A DNA stretch of 64,000 nucleotides, from positions 682,001 through 746,000 of the forward strand of contig NC_009616.1 of the NCBI RefSeq assembly GCF_000016905.1, written 5' to 3'. The notes beneath the pieces were generated by a model that saw only the letters and a list, made by a program, of their open reading frames with translations, had not been told where the DNA came from and made no database searches. A program made the position numbers and the translations under genes. This DNA comes from Thermosipho melanesiensis BI429 (GTDB taxonomy: Bacteria > Thermotogota > Thermotogae > Thermotogales > Fervidobacteriaceae). Shown one piece after another: positions 1-7,201 of this stretch. Position 1 is the stretch's first letter; each line of letters opens with the position of its first letter.

Positions 1-783
1 TCATTCGTTTAATATTTTTTCAAGATACCTCGATAAAAAAGCACCAATAAGAAAATAAATATATGTTAACCATTTCTGAGTAATGGGAAATATAATTATT
101 GTTCCAGATATTGTTAAACCAATCAAAAAAGCTAATACTTTCTCCCTATATTTTTTTATCAATCTTTCCAGCAATTTAATTATAAGTACAAGCCCTATAA
201 TCACACCAATTCCTAATGGAATCAAAATTTTTAAATTCATAACAGATATAGCATCAATAACAGGTTTATATATTCCCATAATTAAAAGCATTGATGAACC
301 ACTTATACCAGGTAAAACCATAGTAGCCGCACTAATTATTCCTCCAAAAACTAAATACCATGTGGAAACATTTAAATTACTTATCTCAAAATTTTGAGCA
401 AATTTTAAAAGCATATAGGTAATTAAAAACGAAATGGTTATTATCGAAACATTTCCAATATTTTTTAAATTAACTCTTTTCACTAAATATATTAAACCAC
501 CAACGATTAAACCGGTAAACACACCATAAGAATACTCTGGATATTTTGAAAAGATCAAAGATAAAACCTTTGAAAGTAATACAATAGAAAAACCCATACC
601 CAATATTAACAATAAAATAGTTTTAACAGAATCTTTCTTCCAATTAAATGAAACAATATCAGAAGCAGATTTTAATATAACTTCATACCTTCCAGAAATA
701 ACCGCAATTGTTCCTCCACTTATTCCAGGTAAAAGATTAGCTATTCCCATAATAATCCCAAGTAGAAAATTATTCACGTTCAC
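1..783 (-). CDS. popT: DUF368 membrane protein, probable undecaprenyl-phosphate translocase
   Basis: A 260-aa polytopic membrane protein, complete, with its TGA stop exactly at the window edge. Two matching loops, LLPGISGGT (residues 17-25) and VLPGISGSS (156-164), show an internal duplication with the PGISG motif that marks DUF368; about eight hydrophobic segments surround them. DUF368 (PopT) proteins have been shown in other bacteria to flip undecaprenyl phosphate back to the cytoplasmic face of the membrane, recycling the carrier used for peptidoglycan and surface glycans. That role is transferred by family, not shown here. The gene lies downstream of the tRNA operon on the same strand, but a terminator at 827-850 separates them, so it probably has its own promoter in the short 784-826 gap. 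The family call is firm; the function is likely. Confidence 0.88.
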   Translation of the reverse strand: MNVNNFLLGIIMGIANLLPGISGGTIAVISGRYEVILKSASDIVSFNWKKDSVKTILLLILGMGFSIVLLSKVLSLIFSKYPEYSYGVFTGLIVGGLIYLVKRVNLKNIGNVSIITISFLITYMLLKFAQNFEISNLNVSTWYLVFGGIISAATMVLPGISGSSMLLIMGIYKPVIDAISVMNLKILIPLGIGVIIGLVLIIKLLERLIKKYREKVLAFLIGLTISGTIIIFPITQKWLTYIYFLIGAFLSRYLEKILNE

Positions 784-826
784 TCCTCCTTTATCTTCAC
801 AAACTATTATAATATAAATAAAAAAC

Positions 827-850
827 GCTCCGTAAAGGAGCTTTTTTTTT
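827..850 (-). terminator. Rho-independent terminator of the tRNA operon
   Basis: Stem GCTCC (827-831) and GGAGC (837-841) with loop GTAAA. T-rich flanks lie on both sides, so it can work in both directions. On the minus strand it lies 22 nt beyond the CCA end of tRNA-Gly and is followed by GTTTTTT, which fits an end for the three-tRNA transcript. Confidence 0.8.
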
Positions 851-871
851 AATCGGTTCTATTAATCATTT

Positions 872-946
872 TGGAGCGGGCGACGGGATTTGAACCCGCG
901 ACCTCCTGCTTGGCAAGCAGGCGCTCTACCACTGAGCTACACCCGC
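872..946 (-). tRNA. tRNA-Gly (anticodon GCC)
   Basis: The minus strand folds into a full cloverleaf of 75 nt including an encoded CCA. The acceptor pairs GCGGGTG with CGCCCGC, the D arm is GCTC/GAGC, the anticodon stem CCTGC/GCAGG holds loop TTGCCAA with anticodon GCC, and the T arm is GCGGG-TTCAAAT-CCCGT. It is the last gene of a Lys-Leu-Gly tRNA operon. Confidence 0.97.
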
Positions 947-956
947 ATTTCCATTT

Positions 957-1043
<87 letters not shown>

Positions 1044-1048
1044 CCCTC

Positions 1049-1124
1049 TGGTGACCCGGGCGGGATTCGAACCCGCGGCCCCCTGATTAAAAGTCAGGTG
1101 CTCTACCGGCTGAGCTACCAGGTC
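1049..1124 (-). tRNA. tRNA-Lys (anticodon TTT)
   Basis: A 76-nt tRNA with encoded CCA. The acceptor is GACCTGG paired with CCGGGTC, the anticodon loop CTTTTAA carries TTT, and the T arm loop is TTCGAAT. It is the first gene of the tRNA operon, with a near-consensus promoter starting about 22 nt upstream. Confidence 0.97.
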
Positions 1125-1145
1125 AACCAACACAAACCGATTAAA

Positions 1146-1174
1146 ATAATATCATATCATTCAAGCTCTGTCAA
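1146..1174 (-). promoter_or_regulatory. Promoter of the tRNA Lys-Leu-Gly operon
   Basis: On the minus strand a perfect -35 TTGACA (1174-1169) is followed after 17 nt by TATTAT (1151-1146). The predicted start near 1139 is about 15 nt before the mature tRNA-Lys 5' end. A strong sigma-70-type promoter is expected for a stable RNA operon. Confidence 0.8.
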
Positions 1175-1201
1175 GTTTCTTTGAGAAAATAAAAGTAAAA
1201 T

Positions 1202-2254
1202 CTACTTTAATTTTTTGTTTTTATCTTCATACATTTTCCTATCAGCTAAACTAATTATTTTCTCCAAACCTAATTCTTTTTCTATTTTTTGTATTCCAAC
1301 AGAGCAACCTATTTCAATATTCCTACCGTCAATATTTATCTTTCTTGACAAAACTTTCTTTAATCTCTCAGATATTTTTTCTATCCCTTCATCTGTAGAT
1401 TTAACAAACAATAAAAATTCATCCCCTCCAAATCTAATTAGCAAATCATCCTTTTTTGTAATCCTTTGCATTCTCTCAGTAACTATTTTCAAAACCTCAT
1501 CGCCAATAAGGTGGCCAAAATTATCGTTAACAGATTTGAAATTATCCAAATCAATAAATAACACATGGCTAAATCTTTCCCAAGACACCTCTTCTAAATA
1601 CTGCCTGTTATATAGGCCTGTTAAAATATCTTTATATACATTACCAAGTCTCTCGTATAACTTTAAATAATCGTACAAAATTTTCGATAATACATCTTTT
1701 GTCGTATCAAAAACAGCATCGTCTGTTTTTCTCTTTTTCCTCTTTCTATACCAATCAATATTCAAAATAGCATATACCTGTTCTTCATACACAAGTGGTA
1801 TACCAACCCAAGATTTTACAGGAATATCTTTTAGTTCAATCCAACAATCTGCTTTTGTTACATCTTCTATATAAAAACTAGAAGCTGTATATATTATCTT
1901 CCTTAAATTCTTTGGTGTTTGACTTTGAAAAAATTCTCCCAAATTCTCCAAAGGATTTTCATCCAGCGCATGAGACCAAATTAAAAATCTCCACATTTTA
2001 TTTTGAGGTACAAGAAGCAAAGACCATGAGTCTGCTTCCAAAATGTTTGTTATGTAATCAAAGGTTTTGTATAATCTCTTTAATTCCTCTTCTTTTCTTT
2101 CAAAAAAACGAGTAAAAATTTCAAATGACAATTTCTCATAAATCTTTCGTTTTAAGTCAAGAGAAAAACAAGAAAACTTTATACATAAATACACATATTC
2201 CCAAAATAACAGAACTAAGATAAAAATAACTAAAATAATAAAGAATATAATCAA
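1202..2254 (-). CDS. GAF-GGDEF diguanylate cyclase, membrane-anchored
   Basis: A 350-aa protein with a single N-terminal membrane helix (residues 1-25), a GAF-like sensor region (about 45-200, with VKSWVGIPLVYEEQVYAIL) and a C-terminal GGDEF domain. The active-site signature RFGGDEFLLF is intact (GGDEF at 276-280), so cyclic di-GMP synthesis from two GTP is expected. The inhibitory RxxD site that normally sits just upstream reads KKDD here, so product feedback may be weak. The start is a TTG at 2252-2254 with GAGGTGA four nt upstream. It appears monocistronic. The ligand of the GAF region cannot be told from sequence. The thermophile may use c-di-GMP to control its pili or flagella, both encoded in the window, but no direct link is visible. 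Confidence 0.88.
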   Translation of the reverse strand: MIIFFIILVIFILVLLFWEYVYLCIKFSCFSLDLKRKIYEKLSFEIFTRFFERKEEELKRLYKTFDYITNILEADSWSLLLVPQNKMWRFLIWSHALDENPLENLGEFFQSQTPKNLRKIIYTASSFYIEDVTKADCWIELKDIPVKSWVGIPLVYEEQVYAILNIDWYRKRKKRKTDDAVFDTTKDVLSKILYDYLKLYERLGNVYKDILTGLYNRQYLEEVSWERFSHVLFIDLDNFKSVNDNFGHLIGDEVLKIVTERMQRITKKDDLLIRFGGDEFLLFVKSTDEGIEKISERLKKVLSRKINIDGRNIEIGCSVGIQKIEKELGLEKIISLADRKMYEDKNKKLK

Positions 2255-2281
2255 AATCTCACCTCAAAATAAATTTCTCCT

Positions 2282-2310
2282 TTGTAATTTATCGTTTTAA
2301 GGTGTATAAT
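2282..2310 (+). promoter_or_regulatory. Promoter of the dihydrofolate reductase gene
   Basis: TTGTAA (2282-2287), 17 nt, TATAAT (2305-2310). The predicted start near 2317 leaves a leader of about 60 nt before a strong AAAGGAGGT ribosome site at 2366-2373 and the ATG at 2379. Confidence 0.65.
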
Positions 2311-2378
2311 TGTTTTGTCTTCCTTCATTATCTTAATTATATCACATTTATAAATAAAATTATCAAAGGAGGTAAACT

Positions 2379-2867
2379 ATGCACCTCATAATGGTGGTTG
2401 TTACAGATATATTTGGTGGCTTTACTATAAACGAATATGATCCTATAGATTGGGGATCAATAGAAGATAAAAAACACTTTAGAGATCTTACCACAAAAAT
2501 AGGAACAGTTATAATGGGGCGAAAAACTTTTGAAAGTATTGGAAAACCTTTAAAAGATAGATTAAATATTGTACTTACAAATAAAAATTTTAAAAATGAT
2601 AAAAACATTCTCTTTCTAAAAGGCAATCCCCAAGAAATTATATCATCCCTTGAAAAGAAAAACATAAAAAGTGCCGCGGTAATTGGCGGAAAAAAAGTCT
2701 TTGAAGAATTTTTTCCATACATAGATAAAATATTTATCACAATCGAACCTATCATATTGGAAAACTCACAAAAATTATCGTTTAAAAGAGAGAATTTTAA
2801 ATTAATAACCACAAATGTTCTAAATGAAAGAGGAACAATAGTTCTCGAATATGAAAAACTACCCTAA
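2379..2867 (+). CDS. folA: Dihydrofolate reductase
   Basis: A 162-aa enzyme of the DHFR fold that reduces dihydrofolate to tetrahydrofolate with NADPH. The sequence shows the DHFR landmarks VIMGRKTFESIG (cofactor-binding loop and helix), RLNIVLTNK, and AAVIGGKKVFEEFFPYIDKI (the GG loop that holds NADPH), ending in LNERGTIVLEYE. This arrangement is close to the very stable dimeric T. maritima DHFR as I recall it. The ATG is chosen because AAAGGAGGT precedes it by five nt. The gene has its own promoter and overlaps the convergent gene at 2859-3308 by nine nt at the stop codons. An alternative call as a RibD-like reductase is less likely because no RibD-specific region is present. Confidence 0.85.
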   Translation: MHLIMVVVTDIFGGFTINEYDPIDWGSIEDKKHFRDLTTKIGTVIMGRKTFESIGKPLKDRLNIVLTNKNFKNDKNILFLKGNPQEIISSLEKKNIKSAAVIGGKKVFEEFFPYIDKIFITIEPIILENSQKLSFKRENFKLITTNVLNERGTIVLEYEKLP

Positions 2868-3308
2868 AAATACCTTTTTTAATTTTTTAGGTTCCAATCG
2901 AAATTTTGCACCTTCTCCTTGCAAAAAATGATGTTTTTCAAGTAAATGTATGGAAAGTTCACTATACATTATTTTTTCCTTGTTTTCTAAATTCTCAATC
3001 GTAACCACCTTTTTTCTGAAAATTCCATCCTCAAATGGACAAGGAATAAATCCCCGAGCTTCGTAAACAAATATTTCAAAATTTCCATGTTTTATTGGCT
3101 CACCTAATCCCTTTTCTCCAATTCTTAAAAACTTCCTCATAATTTTGGCAATATATTCAAAATCCAAACCTAATTTAGCCATTTCCCTTTCATCATCCAT
3201 GATTATATCCATCAAACCTCTATCATCGTCACCTAAAAAACCCTCGGCAGTTATTACACCAGGTCTCATATTTTCTTGTGCTTTAATCATCTCCGGAGGC
3301 ATTTTCAT
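2859..3308 (-). CDS. Conserved protein of unknown function, last gene of the nqr operon
   Basis: 149 aa, soluble, no membrane segment or signal peptide. I do not know its function. It begins MPPEMIKAQENMRPGVIT and contains EARGFIPCPFEDG and IHLLEKHHFLQGEGAKFR, blocks that recall an uncharacterised family seen in anaerobic bacteria. A single Cys sits in the GFIPCPF segment and a pair of His in the EKHHF segment, so metal or cofactor binding is possible but unproven. It starts 12 nt downstream of the nqrF-like gene with an AAGGAG site, so it is very likely co-transcribed with the ion-pumping complex. A role in maturation, regulation or electron delivery to that complex is inferred from position only. 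Confidence 0.7.
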   Translation of the reverse strand: MKMPPEMIKAQENMRPGVITAEGFLGDDDRGLMDIIMDDEREMAKLGLDFEYIAKIMRKFLRIGEKGLGEPIKHGNFEIFVYEARGFIPCPFEDGIFRKKVVTIENLENKEKIMYSELSIHLLEKHHFLQGEGAKFRLEPKKLKKVFLG

Positions 3309-3320
3309 ATTTTCAACTCC

Positions 3321-4418
3321 TTATGCAAATTTATCATAATAAACCTCATTTATTCCATGTTTTCTCATCAAGGTTTCACAAGCATTTATCATACCAGGAC
3401 TCCCACATAAATATCCTTCTTTCTCATTTTCTTTGTCAATAACTGTTTCTATATACTTAACCATAACATCTGTTATTACCCCAACTTCCCCTTTCCAATC
3501 GCCATGTGGTTCAGAAAGAGCTGGAATAAAATGGAATTTATCCCATTTCTTTTCAAGTTCCTTAAACATATCTACATAAAATAAATCTTTTTCCGTTCTT
3601 GCACCAAAAAAGTACCAAACATTTCTATCAAGAATACCCCTTTCATACATGTCAAAAATTATAGATTTTATTGGAGCCATTCCAGAACCTCCTGCAACAC
3701 ATATCATATCTTTTTGAGTGTCTCTCATGTAAAATTCTCCAAAAGGTCCTATAACTTCAAGTTCATCACCAACTTTTAAATAATTGTGAACATAAGTTGT
3801 TGCAATACCACCAGGCACCAATCTTATAAGCAGTTCTATTTCATCCTTTTTACTAGGTGTAGATGCTATAGAGTACGCCCTTTGGGTAGGTTGTTTTATT
3901 TTTTCATACGGTGGAATAACTACTTGAACATATTGCCCCGCCTTAAAATTGATCTCTTCTGATAACTTCAATCTAACTTCTTTTATGTCATGTGTTACAT
4001 TATTTAATGATATAACCTTAACTTTAAATTTCTTTACGTTAAATAACTCTTCAGGAAGTTCTATCTTTATATCTTTTTTCACTTTTATTTGACAAGATAA
4101 TCTAATATTCTCAGATAATTCTTCCTTTGACATATAGGGTAGTTCTGTTGGTAAATAATCTCCTACATCACTTAACACTTTTACCTTACATGCTCCACAA
4201 CTTCCACGTCCACCACATGCAGATGGAATAAATATATTTTCCTCAGCAAGGGTAAATAAAAGGGGCTTTCCTCCTTGTACTTTTAATTTTCTTTTACCGT
4301 TATTGATATCTATCTCCACTTCACCGTAATTATTAACAATTGCATCAACAATTACAATAAAACTTGAAAGTACAGCAGATATTAATCCAACTATTAAAGG
4401 AGCAAAAAATACATCCAT
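3321..4418 (-). CDS. nqrF: NqrF-type NADH dehydrogenase subunit (2Fe-2S, FAD)
   Basis: A 365-aa entry subunit for electrons from NADH. One N-terminal helix (about 5-28) anchors it. A plant-type [2Fe-2S] ferredoxin domain follows with cysteines 68, 74, 77 and 109 (ACGGRGSCGACKV and LSCQI). A ferredoxin-NADP reductase module then has the FAD motif RAYSIAS, the pyridine nucleotide motif VAGGSGMAPIKS and GYLCGSPGM. This domain order is that of NqrF of Na+-NQR and is not that of RnfB or RnfC. The ATG at 4418 has GAGGTGAGAG just upstream. It follows nqrE by nine nt in a five-gene nqrBCDEF-like set. NADH as donor is expected from the family. The final acceptor is uncertain because nqrA is missing. 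Confidence 0.92.
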   Translation of the reverse strand: MDVFFAPLIVGLISAVLSSFIVIVDAIVNNYGEVEIDINNGKRKLKVQGGKPLLFTLAEENIFIPSACGGRGSCGACKVKVLSDVGDYLPTELPYMSKEELSENIRLSCQIKVKKDIKIELPEELFNVKKFKVKVISLNNVTHDIKEVRLKLSEEINFKAGQYVQVVIPPYEKIKQPTQRAYSIASTPSKKDEIELLIRLVPGGIATTYVHNYLKVGDELEVIGPFGEFYMRDTQKDMICVAGGSGMAPIKSIIFDMYERGILDRNVWYFFGARTEKDLFYVDMFKELEKKWDKFHFIPALSEPHGDWKGEVGVITDVMVKYIETVIDKENEKEGYLCGSPGMINACETLMRKHGINEVYYDKFA

Positions 4419-4427
4419 ACTCTCACC

Positions 4428-5018
4428 TCATTGCACATTAATCATACCAGCAAAACCTATAAAAGCCATAGCCATAATACCTATTGTTATCAACGTAATA
4501 CCAACACCTTTTAAAGGAGCAGGAACGGGTGCTTTATCAACTTTTATTCTTATTGCAGCAAGTAAAACTATTGCAAGCCACCAACCAATCCCTGAACCTA
4601 AACCAAAAAATACAGATTGAATTAAAGAATAATTTCTAAGTTGCATAAAGAGAACAACACCCAAAATTGCACAGTTAACAGTAATAAGTGGTAAAAATAT
4701 ACCAAGACTTATATACAAATTTGGTGAGACTCTGTCTATAACCATTTCAAGAATTTGGACCACCGAGGCTATAACCACAATGTAAACAATGTAACGCAAA
4801 TATTCTATATTAAAAGAAACAATTATATACTTTTCAACAATCCAGTTTAGAACTGTAGCTATTGTCATTACCATTGTCACAGCCATCCCAAGACCATTGG
4901 AAGATTTTAACGACTTTGAAATAGAAATAAACGAACACATACCAAGGAAATTGGAAAGAAGTATATTACTTGTAAAAATGGAAGCAAAAAATAAGACAAA
5001 AGGATTTATATTAGGCAT
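4428..5018 (-). CDS. nqrE: NqrE/RnfA-type membrane subunit
   Basis: 196 aa with about six transmembrane helices and the conserved stretch SNILLSNFLGMCSFI near the N-terminus, matching the NqrE/RnfA family. In Na+-NQR this subunit and its homologue NqrD form an inverted pair in the membrane that coordinates a [2Fe-2S] centre and helps carry Na+. The Cys in FLGMCSF and the Cys in ITVNCAILGV are in the places where that cluster is bound. The start was moved to the ATG at 5016-5018, since GGGAGTGG lies five nt upstream; an in-frame GTG nine nt earlier falls inside that ribosome site. It overlaps the end of nqrD by eight nt. Confidence 0.9.
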   Translation of the reverse strand: MPNINPFVLFFASIFTSNILLSNFLGMCSFISISKSLKSSNGLGMAVTMVMTIATVLNWIVEKYIIVSFNIEYLRYIVYIVVIASVVQILEMVIDRVSPNLYISLGIFLPLITVNCAILGVVLFMQLRNYSLIQSVFFGLGSGIGWWLAIVLLAAIRIKVDKAPVPAPLKGVGITLITIGIMAMAFIGFAGMINVQ

Positions 5019-5607
5019 TATCACCACTCCTTCCCTTTACAATCCAAATAAACAAGGCGAGCATAAAAAACGCACTTGGTGGCATTACCATTATCGTCCA
5101 ATTTACAAAACCCTCTGGCATAACTCTATATCCAAAGATCGTTCCAAATCCCAAAAGTTCTCTAAAAAACGCTATCACCATCAACACTAACATATATCCT
5201 AATCCACTAGTAACTCCATCCCAAAAAGAAAGTAACGGAGAATTAGACTGTGCAAATGCTTCCGCTCTCCCCATAATTATGCAGTTTGTTATAATTAAGC
5301 CTACATATGGTCCCAGGGCTTTACTTACATCTGGAAGATAAACCCTAAGAATTATATCTACTATTATCACATAAAAAGATATTATTAAAACCTGCGTAAT
5401 CATTCTTACTTTAGAGAGAATTAATGATTTAAGAAGGGACACGGTAAGATTCGAAAACCCCGTAACAAGTAAAACTCCTATTGTCATTATCAAAGTATTC
5501 TTCAAATTATTAGTAATAGCAAGCGTTGAACAGATTCCCAAAACAAGCACAAATACGGGGTTTTCATACCATACGTTTTTTAAAAATACCTCTTTGTACT
5601 TATTCAT
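5011..5607 (-). CDS. nqrD: NqrD/RnfE-type membrane subunit
   Basis: 198 aa with about six membrane helices, homologous to NqrE as expected for this subunit pair. LVLGICSTLAITNNLKN near residue 24 and YVGLIITNCIIMGRAEAFA near 104 are hallmark stretches of NqrD/RnfE, each with a Cys that would ligate the intramembrane [2Fe-2S] centre. The ATG at 5605-5607 follows GGGGGGACC. The gene overlaps nqrC by eight nt and nqrE by eight nt, which argues for translational coupling and equal production of the subunits. Confidence 0.92.
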   Translation of the reverse strand: MNKYKEVFLKNVWYENPVFVLVLGICSTLAITNNLKNTLIMTIGVLLVTGFSNLTVSLLKSLILSKVRMITQVLIISFYVIIVDIILRVYLPDVSKALGPYVGLIITNCIIMGRAEAFAQSNSPLLSFWDGVTSGLGYMLVLMVIAFFRELLGFGTIFGYRVMPEGFVNWTIMVMPPSAFFMLALFIWIVKGRSGDNA

Positions 5608-6211
5608 TTTGGTCCCCCCTTAAAATATCTCTAACTTCCTTTATCGTGTCATTTATTACCTTTACAAAAAATTTCGAAGTCAACGTAGCACCTGTTATTG
5701 CATCAACCTTGTAATCCTGTATCCCTCCATTCTTCCCAGATTTTTGTACAATTAAATCTTTGTCAATCTTTTTTCCCCTAAACTGTTCTTTAAACCAATC
5801 TTCCTCTATTCTTCCCCCAAGACCTGGTGTCTCATTTTGTGAAATAATATCAATTCCTACAATTTTTTCAACGTTTTCATCTAACGCAATTGCACCTGTT
5901 ATTGTCCCCCATAGACCATTGCCTGAAAAAATGTAAACATATACCTTCTTTTTACCATCTAAATTGACAACATAAAATTCATTCCCTGCTTTTCTTAATA
6001 TACTGACACTCTTTTCGTATCTTAAAATTGCTTCATCTTCATTATTGAAATTTATCCCCGCTGCATTTAAAATTGCCCTTACTTTTAAAAATTCTTCATT
6101 AGTTTTAACTTTACCTGTTGTGATGTAGTTAATATAAGATAACACCAAAACAAAAAGAAAAGTAACGGTAAATGTAAATAGAACAACATAAAATCTATTA
6201 TCCGTTTTCAT
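5600..6211 (-). CDS. nqrC: NqrC/RnfG-type flavoprotein subunit
   Basis: 203 aa: one N-terminal membrane helix (about 7-30), then an extracytoplasmic FMN-binding domain. NETPGLGGRI (126-135) and DAITGATLTSK (170-180) are present; by family, the threonine at 176 in TGAT should carry a covalent FMN attached by an ApbE transferase encoded elsewhere. It is shorter than many NqrC proteins (about 250 aa) and nearer RnfG in size. It overlaps nqrB by four nt and nqrD by eight. It passes electrons across the membrane between the two intramembrane subunits. Confidence 0.9.
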   Translation of the reverse strand: MKTDNRFYVVLFTFTVTFLFVLVLSYINYITTGKVKTNEEFLKVRAILNAAGINFNNEDEAILRYEKSVSILRKAGNEFYVVNLDGKKKVYVYIFSGNGLWGTITGAIALDENVEKIVGIDIISQNETPGLGGRIEEDWFKEQFRGKKIDKDLIVQKSGKNGGIQDYKVDAITGATLTSKFFVKVINDTIKEVRDILRGDQNE

Positions 6212-7095
6212 TTTTTCACCTTCTTTGTCAAAAAGTCAAGAAGGGGAGCAAATGTATTTCCAAGTAATATCGCAAAACTTGTACCTTCTGAAAACAAAGA
6301 AAAACTTCTTATCACCGCAATAGAAGTCCCTATTATTAATCCGTAAATTATCTGTGCCTTTTTGTTTTTTGGTGCAGTAATAGGATCTGTTGCTATAAAT
6401 ACAGAAACAAATATTAAACTTCCTGATAAAATTGCAAGTAAAAATGGCATTTTTCCTAAAAATAAATCAAATAATAAAATAAAGGCAGATGCAGAAAGAA
6501 AGGTAGAAAGCATTATTCTAAAACTTGCCGTTCTCGTAACAATAAGATATATTGCTCCTAATAATATCAGAAACATTGCACCTTCACCAAAAGAACCTGC
6601 CCTTAAACCAAGAAATAGCTTTGCTATATCAACACTACCTCCATAACGTAAAATAGCAAGTGGTGTTGCTGAAGTAATAGCATCTTTTCCAAATGATCCA
6701 AACTTTGCCACTAACCAACCACTTGTCATAAAAGTCGGAAATGTAACATATACAAATAGCCTTCCAGTAATAGCAGGATTAAATACATTCCTTCCAAATC
6801 CACCGTATGCTTCTTTTGCAATAGCTATTCCAAATACTATTCCTATAACCGCAATCCACCATGGAACATTAGGTGGCAAAGATAATGTATAAAGCATACA
6901 ACTTACTAGCACTGCTTCTGAAACCTTTTTATTCTTTCGTTTTTCAAACAAATATTCTGTTAAAATCCCTGCTGTAAATATCAAAATACTTAAAAAAACA
7001 AGCCTAAAACCATAGAATAAAAATGCATATATGTATATGGGAAATAAAGCATAAATAACCCTTCGCATCATAGGTTGCTTTTGAAAGAAATGCAT
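6208..7095 (-). CDS. nqrB: NqrB/RnfD-type membrane flavoprotein subunit
   Basis: 295 aa with about nine membrane helices. GGFGRNVFNPAITGRL (98-113) and DAITSATPLAI (138-148) are the NqrB/RnfD landmarks; the Thr at 144 in TSATP is the expected covalent FMN site. At 295 aa it lacks the long N-terminal extension of classical NqrB (about 410 aa), so it is closer in length to RnfD. It is the first gene of the operon, with a strong AGGAGGGGG site before the ATG and a plausible promoter at 7126-7155. No nqrA or rnfC precedes it; the next upstream gene is manC, separated by a terminator and this promoter. Confidence 0.9.
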   Translation of the reverse strand: MHFFQKQPMMRRVIYALFPIYIYAFLFYGFRLVFLSILIFTAGILTEYLFEKRKNKKVSEAVLVSCMLYTLSLPPNVPWWIAVIGIVFGIAIAKEAYGGFGRNVFNPAITGRLFVYVTFPTFMTSGWLVAKFGSFGKDAITSATPLAILRYGGSVDIAKLFLGLRAGSFGEGAMFLILLGAIYLIVTRTASFRIMLSTFLSASAFILLFDLFLGKMPFLLAILSGSLIFVSVFIATDPITAPKNKKAQIIYGLIIGTSIAVIRSFSLFSEGTSFAILLGNTFAPLLDFLTKKVKK

Positions 7096-7125
7096 TATCC
7101 CCCTCCTAAGATTTTTTTCAACTAT

Positions 7126-7155
7126 ATTTTAACATATAATTAACCAAAAACTCAA
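7126..7155 (-). promoter_or_regulatory. Likely promoter of the nqr operon
   Basis: On the minus strand TTGAGT (7155-7150), 18 nt, TAAAAT (7131-7126). It lies between the manC terminator and the nqrB ATG, which supports an independent transcript for the nqr genes. The spacing is one nt over the optimum. Confidence 0.5.
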
Positions 7156-7172
7156 CATTGTTAACTTTAAGC

Positions 7173-7200
7173 AAAAAAATATCCCCATCTACGATGGGGA
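7173..7200 (-). terminator. Rho-independent terminator after manC
   Basis: Minus-strand stem TCCCCATC/GATGGGGA with loop GTA, followed by TATTTTTTT. It begins one nt after the manC stop codon. Confidence 0.9.
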
Positions 7201-7201
7201 T

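Noticed and set aside
2859-7095. Reading the operon as RNF
   Set aside because: The last electron-entry subunit has the NqrF layout (helix, 2Fe-2S, FAD, NADH); no RnfB or RnfC gene is present.
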